64,000 nucleotides of DNA from positions 56,152-120,151 of the forward strand of contig JBARRP010000347.1 in NCBI GenBank assembly GCA_049644285.1. Reading direction: 5' to 3'. A program made the translations under genes and the position numbers. The stretch comes from CAVRXT01 sp049644285 (GTDB lineage Bacteria; Acidobacteriota; Terriglobia; Acidiferrales; UBA7541). Below are positions 1-7,925 of the stretch, piece by piece; positions within the stretch are counted from its first letter, which is position 1; each line of letters begins with the position of its first letter. A model generated the notes under the pieces. That model saw only the letters and a program-made list of their open reading frames with translations, was not told the origin of the DNA and ran no database searches.

Positions 1-1
1 C

Positions 2-172
2 AATCCTGCCACCGAAGAAGAGCAGGAATGCCGAATCGTCTTTATCGGCGATATTTCCGACAAGGGGCAGCGCATCGGCGTCGAATTTCTTTCCCCGGCG
101 CCCCACTTTTGGGGCGTGGATTTCGCTCCCTCGGATTGGCCCGGCCACCCCTCGGGCACCCTCCGCCATTGA
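2..172 (+). CDS. PilZ-domain protein, C-terminal end (5' end outside window)
   Basis: The frame is open from the first bases of the window and stops at TGA 170-172, leaving the last 56 residues. The motif D-K-G-x-R-I-G-V-E-F followed by a Phe/Trp/Asp-rich tail fits the second half of a PilZ beta barrel as found in acidobacterial PilZ proteins, which may bind cyclic di-GMP. The RxxxR and most of the DxSxxG binding signature would lie upstream, so ligand binding cannot be judged. The start is not in the window. Confidence 0.6.
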   Translation, partial: NPATEEEQECRIVFIGDISDKGQRIGVEFLSPAPHFWGVDFAPSDWPGHPSGTLRH

Positions 173-202
173 TCTACTGTTATGACTTGCGCTGCTTGAA
201 TT

Positions 203-514
203 GTGCCGACGCCTGCTCCGTGTGTATTCTGTAATACAAAGGACTTTACAATCATCCACAAGGCCTTTTGGGTTTGCTCGATCACTTCTTTGCTTCTGGT
301 CTGGATCCACTTGAGACTCGTGGTGGGAAACCGCTTTGCGGTGGAGGCAGTGCCGGCGCAGTTCGGCTACTTGATCTTGTTTTCGTACGCTTTCTTCTTC
401 CAGGGCTTCACCGGTTTGGCGATCACGATTGGCGCGATCCTAACGCTGTTCATCGCGATGCAAACCACCGCCAAAACCCGCCGGCAGGACAAGTTCGCAA
501 AAAGGTCGTCCTGA
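203..514 (+). pseudogene. CreD-like inner-membrane protein, C-terminal fragment
   Basis: From about residue 20 this frame reads as two or three hydrophobic helices, including the stretch F-G-Y-L-I-L-F-S-Y-A-F-F-F, a G-x-T-G-L-A-I-T-I-G turn and a helix ending in M-Q. This is the order seen at the C-terminus of CreD-family inner-membrane proteins, which are normally about 450 residues. Only about 85 residues remain. No earlier frame supplies the rest, because the preceding gene ends at 172. The first 15-20 residues look unrelated, so this is probably a remnant and not a working gene. An intact short membrane protein is the alternative. Confidence 0.45.
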
Positions 515-558
515 TCCCGGGCTGTGGCCGCCAATCGAGCAGCGGCTTTACATCCCGC

Positions 559-3500
559 TTACCAGATAACCTTCAAAGCAAACTGGAGCTGCCTCGAAGT
601 CGTGGACGTGGAGTTCAGTTGACCTGCGCCAGGAACAGGATTTCCGCTTCCGTCAAAGATGACATTGTTGGCCGTCGGCGGATTGAAATTGGCGTGATTC
701 AAGATGTTGAAAACCTCGAACCGGAACTGCACGTTGAACTGCTCAGAGATGCGTCTGACTCGATTGTTCTTAAACACAGACATGTCAAGGTTGACGAGGC
801 TAGGGCCGACCAGGGTGTTGCGCCCGCCGTTGCCGAGGAGGTTCGCGCAAGTGCCTGCGATGCCCGGGCTAAATGGGATCGGCGGGGTAGCATTGGGGTC
901 AGCAAAGGCAAAACCAAAAGGCCGGCACTGCCCAGCGGCCAAAGAGGCCGGCTGAGGTGGAAGAACGAAGCAATTCAGGTTGAGGTAGTTGAAGCCGCCG
1001 TGGACCGCGTTGCATCCCTTCACGCGATCCGGCAAAGCGAACTGATCGGTGCTGTTCATGCCGAGCGGGTCGGGGGAGATGACCGCGGTAAACGGCAGGC
1101 CGGTACTCGCCTCGAAAATTCCACCGAACTCCCATCCGCTCGCGGCCCAACCGACCACCCCGGAAAGGTCTCTCGGGCTCGGAACGTCCCAGTTATAGCT
1201 GACCACCGCAACATGAGATTGGTTGAAATCAGAGCGGCCTCGTCGGATGCTCTGGTCGAAGAACAACATGCTGGTAAGACCATTCTGAAACTGGTCGCCA
1301 TCGGTTGAGCCCGAACTGCTGTCGATGCTTTTGCTAAAGGTGTAGGAAGCCTGCGCCTCGAGGCCGTGACTCATCCTCTTTTTGACTTGAAACTCGAGGG
1401 CGTGAAAGATGGAGCTCGAATTCCAGCTCGTGAGTGCGATGCGGCCGAAGTTCGGGTTGAATATCGGCAAGGTCGACGGCGACGAGCCGGGCGCGGGCGC
1501 GGGGGGAAGGGGCCAGAGATAGCCGAACGCGGTCTTGGCAAGAGGCAGCACGATGTCGGAGTCATCGGTTTGGAAGGTGTTGTGCACCGCGTGCGAGCCC
1601 ACGTACGCGATCATGGCCGTCGTGCTGGGAGCGATCTCGCGTTGAATATTCAGATTCCATTGCATCACGTAATTGCGCGGCGGCTTCTGCTCGATGAAAG
1701 CCGCGCGATTGGAGGACTGCAGGGCCGAAAGGGCGGCGAACGCCGCACTCGGAAACGAGCCGGCAGGCAAATTCGTGCCATTCGCTGACAGGGAAAAGGG
1801 AACTGTTCCGTCCACGGTGTGCCGCAAGTTCACAGGAAGCACGAGCACGTCGAACATTCCGAAGCCGCCCCGGACAGCGGTCTTGCCGTTCCGGAAGGGA
1901 TCCCACGAAAAGCCGAGCCGTGGCTCGAAGTTCCGAAGCGAAGGATTCGCGAATAACGGCGACTTCACTATAACCGCTGTGTCCGTTAGATGTTGCAGGC
2001 TAGCGAGCTCGCCGCGGACATCCGTGGGTACGGTGGCCATCTCGTAGCGCAGTCCAAGGTTAAGCGTCAGGTTGGGACGGAAGTGAAAGTCATCCTGAAC
2101 GTAGGTGCCAAAGATCGTCTCGCGAATCCCTTTCGATGTCACCAACTTGTCGGCGGTGAGCGTAAAAGTAGGTGTGTCGGTGAGGAAACTCTGAAGCGAA
2201 CTAAAATCGAATTCTCCGCCGGGGCGCGAGGGCGTGAATTGATTGTTTTCGATCCGCTCGACGTTGGCGCCGAACTTCAGGGAATGAGTCCCTTTCGTCA
2301 CAAACACGTTGTCATAAGCCTGCCACGAGTTCCAATGATATACCGCTGGTTGAGTGGTGCTCAGCCCTCCGGTAAAGAGCGTCAGCCCGGGCACGCCGAG
2401 ATTTCCCGCCGTCTCCCCCGGCACAAAGCTCAGACTCGGACTGGTGCTCGCAGCGAGTGGGTTCACGGCCGTGCCGCCCGATGGCGCCGCCGCAAACACC
2501 CGGCTGTAACCCAGCCGGAAGGAATTCGCGAAAGACCCAGTGAACACATGGCTTTCTTCCAACGTTACGAGCTGGCGTCGTGCCCGGCTTAAGATGAGTT
2601 TGTTATTGAACTCGTCGTTCTGTGACAATGGAGAGTTGTCGAACATGTAGCTGCCCGCCAGGTTGTCTTTGTCGGAGAATCTGTGGTCGACCCTCGTGGT
2701 GAAGTAGTTCTCGCTGGCGATCTGCGACCCGCCGAATGTGAAGAGCGCCGTATCCCCTGCCCCCGCAACGCAACCGGTGCACTGGAGCGGACCGTTGGGC
2801 AAGGGGTAGAAAGCCAGATACGGTTTGACCCTCGGGTCGACCCCCGGTGTGATCGTCTTCGAGCAATCGGGTGAGTTTGGATCGCACAGGATTCCCTGGC
2901 GAGCCCTGAGGGAAGGTACGTTGTCGACCATGCTCAAGCCCAGTGACTGTCTCAACCCTTCGTAAGCGCCGAAGATGAAGGTCTTATCCTGCCGGATCGG
3001 GCCTCCCGCAGAGGCGCCGAATTGATTGCGCCGGAAAGCGGGAATCGGCCCGTCAAAGAAGTTCCGCGCATCGAGCGCGCTGTTGCGCAAAAACTCGTAC
3101 GCGCTTCCATGAAACCGGTTCGTGCCCGACCGCCCGATCGCGCTGACGATGCCGCCGGATGTGCGCCCGTACTCCGCCGAATAATTGGTCGTCAAGACGG
3201 AGAACTCCGAAACGGCATCCACCCCTAGGTTCCCGCCGAGGATGCTGCCCGGCGACTGGTTCGAATAGTCGTTGATGCTGATTCCGTTCAGGAGGTAGTT
3301 ATTCTGCTGCGGACGCCCGCCTGTGACGCTTAACTGGACTCCCAACCCGCGACCCAGCCGGTCCGGGCTGGCGACACTCGCGATGTCACGGATGGTCGAG
3401 ACACCCGGCTGGAGAGTGGCCAGGTCCGTCCAGGAGCGTCCGTTCAAAGGCAACTCCTCAACGGTGGTCGTGTCCATTACACCGCTGATCGTGGGCGACG

Positions 3501-3912
3501 CCAATTGCACGTCGGGAGCCACCCAACTGACTTCGACCCTTTGCGTTATGGTCCCCACCTTCATCGTCACGTTGAGTACCTGTTGAGCGCCAACGGCCAG
3601 TGCGATGCTGCTTTGCACTGCGCTCTCGAACCCCGCCGCCGAAATGGTGGCCTCGTAGGTTCCCGGCAAAAGGTTGGGTGCATTGTAGACGCCCTGGGCG
3701 TTGCTCGTGACCATCGTGGTCACGCCTGTCGCCACGTTCTTGATCGAAACAGTCGCGCCTGGAATGGCCGCGCCGGTGGCGTCGGTGATCGTGCCCAGCA
3801 AGGTTCCTCCGACCACCTGCGAATACACGGGCATTGATGCCAGAAATCCCAGCGTCAACACGACACCGAGTATGAGGCCAAAGAAGATACTCTCGGGCTT
3901 GGTTCGATTCAT
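559..3912 (-). CDS. TonB-dependent receptor, Oar-like, with N-terminal carboxypeptidase-regulatory-like domain
   Basis: Predicted outer-membrane receptor of 1117 residues. The chosen ATG at 3912 has a GGGGGA ribosome site just upstream and starts a signal peptide (basic MNRTK, hydrophobic run, cleavage near VYS-Q). The longer open frame to 4116 lacks signal-like character. Residues ~30-115 are a carboxypeptidase-regulatory-like beta sandwich (G-T-I-T-D-A-T-G-A-A-I-P-G-A). A plug follows with the L-P-L-N-G-R motif, then a long barrel ending in aromatic residues (L-K-V-I-W). This architecture is expanded in acidobacteria, and substrates are generally unknown. It stands alone. A set of GATAG/CTATC inverted sites lies upstream at 4154-4181. 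Confidence 0.9.
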   Translation of the reverse strand: MNRTKPESIFFGLILGVVLTLGFLASMPVYSQVVGGTLLGTITDATGAAIPGATVSIKNVATGVTTMVTSNAQGVYNAPNLLPGTYEATISAAGFESAVQSSIALAVGAQQVLNVTMKVGTITQRVEVSWVAPDVQLASPTISGVMDTTTVEELPLNGRSWTDLATLQPGVSTIRDIASVASPDRLGRGLGVQLSVTGGRPQQNNYLLNGISINDYSNQSPGSILGGNLGVDAVSEFSVLTTNYSAEYGRTSGGIVSAIGRSGTNRFHGSAYEFLRNSALDARNFFDGPIPAFRRNQFGASAGGPIRQDKTFIFGAYEGLRQSLGLSMVDNVPSLRARQGILCDPNSPDCSKTITPGVDPRVKPYLAFYPLPNGPLQCTGCVAGAGDTALFTFGGSQIASENYFTTRVDHRFSDKDNLAGSYMFDNSPLSQNDEFNNKLILSRARRQLVTLEESHVFTGSFANSFRLGYSRVFAAAPSGGTAVNPLAASTSPSLSFVPGETAGNLGVPGLTLFTGGLSTTQPAVYHWNSWQAYDNVFVTKGTHSLKFGANVERIENNQFTPSRPGGEFDFSSLQSFLTDTPTFTLTADKLVTSKGIRETIFGTYVQDDFHFRPNLTLNLGLRYEMATVPTDVRGELASLQHLTDTAVIVKSPLFANPSLRNFEPRLGFSWDPFRNGKTAVRGGFGMFDVLVLPVNLRHTVDGTVPFSLSANGTNLPAGSFPSAAFAALSALQSSNRAAFIEQKPPRNYVMQWNLNIQREIAPSTTAMIAYVGSHAVHNTFQTDDSDIVLPLAKTAFGYLWPLPPAPAPGSSPSTLPIFNPNFGRIALTSWNSSSIFHALEFQVKKRMSHGLEAQASYTFSKSIDSSSGSTDGDQFQNGLTSMLFFDQSIRRGRSDFNQSHVAVVSYNWDVPSPRDLSGVVGWAASGWEFGGIFEASTGLPFTAVISPDPLGMNSTDQFALPDRVKGCNAVHGGFNYLNLNCFVLPPQPASLAAGQCRPFGFAFADPNATPPIPFSPGIAGTCANLLGNGGRNTLVGPSLVNLDMSVFKNNRVRRISEQFNVQFRFEVFNILNHANFNPPTANNVIFDGSGNPVPGAGQLNSTSTTSRQLQFALKVIW

Positions 3913-4153
3913 CGCTGTCCCCCTTCGTTTCTCTCTGGCGTAGGTCGTATGGTTTTCTTGCGCGAGGTATGCGAAAGGAACTGCGCAGGCCCTGGCAAAC
4001 ACGGTTGTCTGCGCCGCCAAGCCTTCCCTATAGATGAATATCCCGCGCGTCCCCGAGACCGACCCCACGGCCCACACCCTACCCCTCATTCCGCGCGAAT
4101 CAGGCTGTACAGGCATTCTGACGGCGGTAGCTTCACAGTCAATTCGGTTCTTC

Positions 4154-4181
4154 CTATCAAGCTTGATAGATGAACACTATC
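4154..4181. promoter_or_regulatory. Palindromic CTATC/GATAG site cluster
   Basis: Positions 4154-4169 are a perfect 16-bp palindrome (CTATCAAG/CTTGATAG). A third half-site, CTATC, follows at 4177-4181, so half-sites sit about 11-12 bp apart. The cluster lies between the MFS stop (4203) and the receptor start (3912), which makes it a candidate operator for the receptor gene. It is not a typical terminator, as it is AT-rich with no T run. The regulator is unknown. Confidence 0.35.
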
Positions 4182-4202
4182 ACTAGTCTGGGCCCCTGCA
4201 AC

Positions 4203-5564
4203 TCATACCTTTGCCACATGGGGAGAAACAGACACCTCCGGGTCGATCTCTTCCAGGCGGCGCTTCTTCGGCTCGATCCCGAACAGCAGGACCACGAAGA
4301 TCTGCACGATGAGAAGCCCAATCATCAGGCTCAGGACGCCGCCGACCCCGTAGGACCGGAACAGCGCGACGACCAAAAAGGGCGTGATAATCGTTGCCCC
4401 GCGCCCGAACGTGTTGCAGATCCCCGAGGCTCGCAGCCGCACTTCGGTCGGGAACAGCTCCGGAATGTAAATCGCGAACAGCAGGGTGACCAGAACGTAG
4501 ATCGGCACGGTCAGCAAGAATCCCACCAGCAGCAGTACGGCAGGGTCTCTGATAAACGGATAAATACTGCCGATCACGATCGTCAGTAGCGACGCGCCGA
4601 TGATGGTTGGCTTCCGCCCCCAAGAGTCCGCCGTAAACGCCCCGATTGCCGAACCGACCGGCGCACCGAGCGACATGACCAGCGAGTAGCGGAACGATGT
4701 CGCAATGCTGCGTCCTTCCTGAACGAAAAATGTCGGTAGCCACGTGATGAACCCGTAGATCAACGTGTTCACGACGATCAAGGTGGTGGCGCCCACGATC
4801 ATGCGCGGAAGCAGCGCCGGGCTGAACAGCGAACCAACGCTCCGCGAATGGATTGCAGCGGCGCCGGGCGCGGGCGGCGGCAGGGAAGCGCGGTGAAGCG
4901 AGGCTTCGCGTTCGATGGCTTGCAAAATTGCGTCAGCCTCTTCGACCCGGCCAACCGATTCCAGCCAACGCGGCGACTCCGGCAGCGCCTTCCGCAAGTA
5001 CCACACGACGAGCGCACCCAGCCCGCCGACCACGAACATGGTGCGCCAGCCAAATCTCGGTATGATCAGCGTTCCAAGTAGCGCGGTGGCCGGCAAGCCG
5101 CTCACCACAAACACGGATATGATGCCAAGCCATTTGCCCCGGGCTTGCGGGGGGACGAACTCCGTCATCGTTGAATATCCGACCACGTTTTCGGCGCCAA
5201 GCCCCGCTCCCATGATGAACCGCAGCAAGATCAGCATCTCCATCGAAGGCGCCAGGGCGGCAGCGATCGACGCAAGACCGAAGATTGCGAGATTCGCCTG
5301 ATAGGTGAAGCGCCGGCCGTACCGGTCGCCGAGGAAACCCGTCACAAACGATCCCAGCATCATCCCGAGAAACGTCACGGAGACGAACTGCGCGTTCTGA
5401 CCCAGTGTGGAAAAGCCGCTCTTCAAGGTCGCGCCGAGAACGGTTGCGGCGACATAAATGTCAAACCCATCGAAGAACATTCCAATGCCGATCAGCCACA
5501 TGATCCGGCGATGAAATGAGGAAATCGGGAGTCGATCGAGACGCGCGGCTGCGTTCACCCTCAC
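4203..5564 (-). CDS. MFS transporter, sugar/aromatic-acid type
   Basis: Major facilitator protein of about 453 residues with 12 predicted membrane helices. Family motifs are G-D-R-Y-G-R-R in the loop between helices 2 and 3, the matching D-S-W-G-R-K in the second half, and P-E-S-P-R-W-L before the central loop, which is typical of the sugar porter/NiaP/aromatic acid branch. The start is uncertain. A GTG at 5564 follows the crotonase stop by a few bases and has GGGAG about 13 nt upstream; a TTG at 5588 would overlap the crotonase gene. It forms a two-gene unit with that gene, suggesting uptake of a carboxylic acid metabolised through CoA esters. The substrate is not readable. Confidence 0.85.
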   Translation of the reverse strand: MRVNAAARLDRLPISSFHRRIMWLIGIGMFFDGFDIYVAATVLGATLKSGFSTLGQNAQFVSVTFLGMMLGSFVTGFLGDRYGRRFTYQANLAIFGLASIAAALAPSMEMLILLRFIMGAGLGAENVVGYSTMTEFVPPQARGKWLGIISVFVVSGLPATALLGTLIIPRFGWRTMFVVGGLGALVVWYLRKALPESPRWLESVGRVEEADAILQAIEREASLHRASLPPPAPGAAAIHSRSVGSLFSPALLPRMIVGATTLIVVNTLIYGFITWLPTFFVQEGRSIATSFRYSLVMSLGAPVGSAIGAFTADSWGRKPTIIGASLLTIVIGSIYPFIRDPAVLLLVGFLLTVPIYVLVTLLFAIYIPELFPTEVRLRASGICNTFGRGATIITPFLVVALFRSYGVGGVLSLMIGLLIVQIFVVLLFGIEPKKRRLEEIDPEVSVSPHVAKV

Positions 5565-5571
5565 AGCCGGC

Positions 5572-6330
5572 TTATTTCTCCCTTGCAAGCAGGGTCATGC
5601 TGCCGGCCGTCAAGGCTTCAATGGCCAGCCGGCAGTTCTGGTCGAAAGTGTTCTGTTGGGCTGTCTGGAAAAATTCCTTGCAGCGCCGCGCCGCAGCCGG
5701 GTCGAGCCGAAGGATGCGCTCGACGAGGGCATCAGCCTCGCCGGCGAGGCGCTCGACCGGGCAAACTTGCGAGATCAGGCCGATTTGCAGCGCGCCTTGC
5801 GGGACGATCGGATCGCCGAAGAGGACCAGAGGAAACGCGAAGCGCGGCAGCGCGTACTCGCCCAGGTAGGACATGATGGCGGCCGGAGCGAGCCCGGAGC
5901 GCATCTCGGGAAATCCCAGGGCGGCGTGCTCGGCGACGAGGACGAAGTCGCACACAATCGCGAGCCCGAAGCCGAACCCGAAGGCGTCACCCTGCACCTC
6001 CGCGACGCTGATCAAGGGCGACGTCCGCAGCGTGCGCTTGAGCTCGATGAGACGCGCTGATTCGTGACGGATTGCCGCAACGTCCCGGCCCGCGCGCTCT
6101 CGCCCCGTACAGAACACCTTGCCGCGCGCTCGAATGCGCAACACTCGCACACTGGGCAGAGACGCTTCCGCCCGAAGCTCGGCCAGCATCGCATCGAACA
6201 TCGCGCCGGTGACTTCATTGCCGCGCTCCGCATTGTCCAACGTAAAGGTGAGCACATCCCCGGTCCGCTCGATCACTACTCCGACCGGGGCACTGGAGGT
6301 GGATGAGCTGAACGGGTCCTCGGATGACAT
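5572..6330 (-). CDS. Enoyl-CoA hydratase/isomerase (crotonase) family protein
   Basis: A 252-residue protein of normal crotonase length. The oxyanion-hole segments are present: R-G-K-V-F-C-T-G near residue 72, and G-D-A-F-G-F-G-F-G-L about residue 115 with the CD pair after it. F-P-E-M-R-S-G-L aligns with the first catalytic glutamate region (Glu144 of rat crotonase). The position of the second glutamate (Glu164) appears to be proline in A-F-P-L-V-L-F-G. A classic hydratase is therefore doubtful, and an isomerase, lyase or hydrolase of the superfamily is as likely. ATG at 6330. The MFS gene follows immediately, so they are probably one transcript. Confidence 0.85.
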   Translation of the reverse strand: MSSEDPFSSSTSSAPVGVVIERTGDVLTFTLDNAERGNEVTGAMFDAMLAELRAEASLPSVRVLRIRARGKVFCTGRERAGRDVAAIRHESARLIELKRTLRTSPLISVAEVQGDAFGFGFGLAIVCDFVLVAEHAALGFPEMRSGLAPAAIMSYLGEYALPRFAFPLVLFGDPIVPQGALQIGLISQVCPVERLAGEADALVERILRLDPAAARRCKEFFQTAQQNTFDQNCRLAIEALTAGSMTLLAREK

Positions 6331-6469
6331 GGCGACACGCTATACAAGCAATGCAGCGCATGTCAACAAATGTGAGACGAAGTGAATCGCTGTCACCCAA
6401 GCACTTCATCTATACTGGCTGGCCGCGGAAATGGACCTGGGTTACTTGCCGGAGAAGAGGAGGATGTTC

Positions 6470-6972
6470 ATGAGGAATCTGTTCGGAGTTCTCTTCGCCG
6501 TGCTCATCGCTGTCCCGGCCTTCCTAGCGCAAACCAAGGAACCCATAGATGGCGGGCCAGCCGCAAAACACATCCTGGTCGTGCCGGACCAGGTGAAGTG
6601 GGGCGCACCCCCTAAGGGGTGGCTCGCGGTACGCCGTCCGTCGAGGCGGGAAGCCCGCTGCGCTACTCGAAGGAGACCCGATGAAGCCGGGAAAGCCTTT
6701 TACGATCCGTCTGGGCTGTTCCGACGGATATAAGGCCGCGCCGCACTGGCATCCCACCAATGAAAACATCGCCGAGTTGAAAGGCACGTTCGCGATGGCC
6801 ACCGGCGACACATTTTACCCAACGGCACTTCGCGACCTCCCGACAGGCGGTTACGGTCTCATGCCCGCTCACATGCACCACTTCGGTCTGTGCAAGGGCG
6901 AGACAGATCTCCTCGTCTACGGCATTGGTCCTTTCCAGATTTAATTGGGTGAACGCGACCAAACCGCAGTAA
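6470..6972 (+). pseudogene. Secreted cupin-domain protein with three frameshifts
   Basis: The ATG at 6470 follows GGAGAAGAGGAGG and begins a signal peptide (MRNLFGVLFAVL...). Reading frames then change three times. Frame 1 runs to P-P-K-G (~6615). Frame 2 carries V-A-R-G-T-P-S-V-E-A-G-S-P-L-R-Y (~6617-6663). Frame 3 carries L-E-G-D-P-M-K-P-G-K-P-F through a cupin core with H-W-H-P-T and H-M-H-H-F metal-ligand-like motifs to G-P-F-Q-I. A last shift near 6942 gives N-W-V-N-A-T-K-P-Q and a stop at 6970-6972. Joined, it is a single small cupin protein of about 167 residues. Either the gene has decayed or the assembly has local errors. A TATACT box lies at 6411-6416. Confidence 0.75.
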
Positions 6973-7021
6973 AGAAGGCGCTGACGAAGCGTCTCAATGC
7001 ACGACAACAATCATTGAGCAG

Positions 7022-7067
7022 CAATGGCAGGACGTGTTCTATACTTGCCCCGGCCGTGGTATGGTGC
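7022..7067 (+). repeat. Promoter-like direct repeat, copy 1
   Basis: A 46-bp stretch whose first 30 bases match copy 2 at 7815-7861 at all but a few positions (shared core CAATGGCAGGACGTG, then TCTATACTTGCCCC). It contains a TATACT -10-like hexamer at 7040-7045 and lies 45 bp before the membrane-protein start at 7112. The nearest -35-like hexamer, TTGAGC at 7014, has a long 20-bp spacer. Confidence 0.5.
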
Positions 7068-7111
7068 CCCTCGCGCAGGTAACTATGAGCGGATCTGAGA
7101 GGAGGATTCTT

Positions 7112-7585
7112 GTGAAAATCAGTCCCACGCCTACGAAATGTGGACCGGTCCTGACCCTCGCTTACGTCTCCGTGATATTCAGCATGGGGTTGCTGACGGC
7201 ACGTGCGGTGTTTGCGCAGGAAGAAGGAAACAGAACCGCCTCGGCAGCTCTGGCGGGCGTAATGTTTTTGGTGCTCCTCGCGATCTTCGCGGTGCTGTAC
7301 GTGTACCTGGCTCTGGCGGTCCAGACCATCGCCAAGAAGACCAATACCGAGAACGCCTGGCTGGCCTGGATACCAATCGCCAATATCATCCTGCTCTTGA
7401 ATATCGCCAAGAAGCCGCTGTGGTGGTTCCTCCTTTGCCTGATCCCGTTGGTGAACATCGTGATCTCCATCATGGTCTGGATGGCCGTTGCCGAGGCGCG
7501 AGGCAAGCCGAACTGGTGGGGGATTTTGTTGATCGTGCCGGTGGTCAATCTAATCGTGCCGGGCTATTTGGCTTGGGCCGATTAG
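7112..7585 (+). CDS. DUF5684-like small membrane protein
   Basis: A 157-residue membrane protein starting at GTG 7112, which has a strong GAGAGGAGG ribosome site 7-8 nt upstream. An open frame reaching 7034 would run through the promoter repeat. After an N-terminal hydrophobic segment (signal or first helix, then F-A-Q-E-E) there are about three or four more helices. Conserved-looking W-L-A-W-I-P-I-A-N, P-L-W-W-F and K-P-N-W-W-G motifs are typical of the DUF5684/signal-peptidase-I-like membrane family. Biochemical function is unknown. The gene stands alone behind repeat copy 1. Confidence 0.7.
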   Translation: MKISPTPTKCGPVLTLAYVSVIFSMGLLTARAVFAQEEGNRTASAALAGVMFLVLLAIFAVLYVYLALAVQTIAKKTNTENAWLAWIPIANIILLLNIAKKPLWWFLLCLIPLVNIVISIMVWMAVAEARGKPNWWGILLIVPVVNLIVPGYLAWAD

Positions 7586-7925
7586 AGACATGAAAACGCG
7601 GGTAGCGGTAACCACGCTTCCTGACCCATAGCCCGCATCAGCGCGAAAACGCACGGCCGCGTGTTCTACGCCGTGTTATTCCTTCAGATGGGGCGGAAAC
7701 AGAACCGGTGGGCCCCATCAACGACGCTCGCTCAAGCCCTCCAGGCGATTCAACGTCGCTTCCCTCGTCCATTTCGCAGGTGGGATTTCTGTCCCCGCAG
7801 CAATAGCCAAGCGTCAATGGCAGGACGTGCTCTATACTTGCCCCCCCGCGTTATCTGGTGCGCGACCTGACTGAATTGTGCCCAGTCCGCCGGCCACACG
7901 CGAGGTGACGCGTGCGAGGTGACAT
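7586..7925. other. Intergenic stretch carrying promoter repeat copy 2
   Basis: No convincing gene in 340 bp. A 69-codon open frame at 7661-7870 has no ribosome site or recognisable features. The last part carries the repeat at 7815-7861 that matches the promoter region of the previous gene, so the interval probably holds the promoter and leader of the methyltransferase gene. Confidence 0.5.
7815..7861 (+). repeat. Promoter-like direct repeat, copy 2
   Basis: Second copy of the element at 7022-7067, with the same CAATGGCAGGACGTG core and a TATACT hexamer at 7833-7838, ending in CTGGTGC. It sits 65 bp before the methyltransferase start. Similar spacing to the downstream gene in both copies supports a duplicated promoter. 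Confidence 0.5.

Noticed and set aside
268..1308. 346-codon plus-strand frame opposite the first TonB receptor
   Set aside because: Arg/Val-rich antisense shadow of the receptor gene, as expected for high-GC coding DNA.
7022..7067. Sigma-54 promoter (TGGCAG ... TTGC)
   Set aside because: The GG and GC elements are about 20 bp apart instead of 10, so the spacing rules it out.
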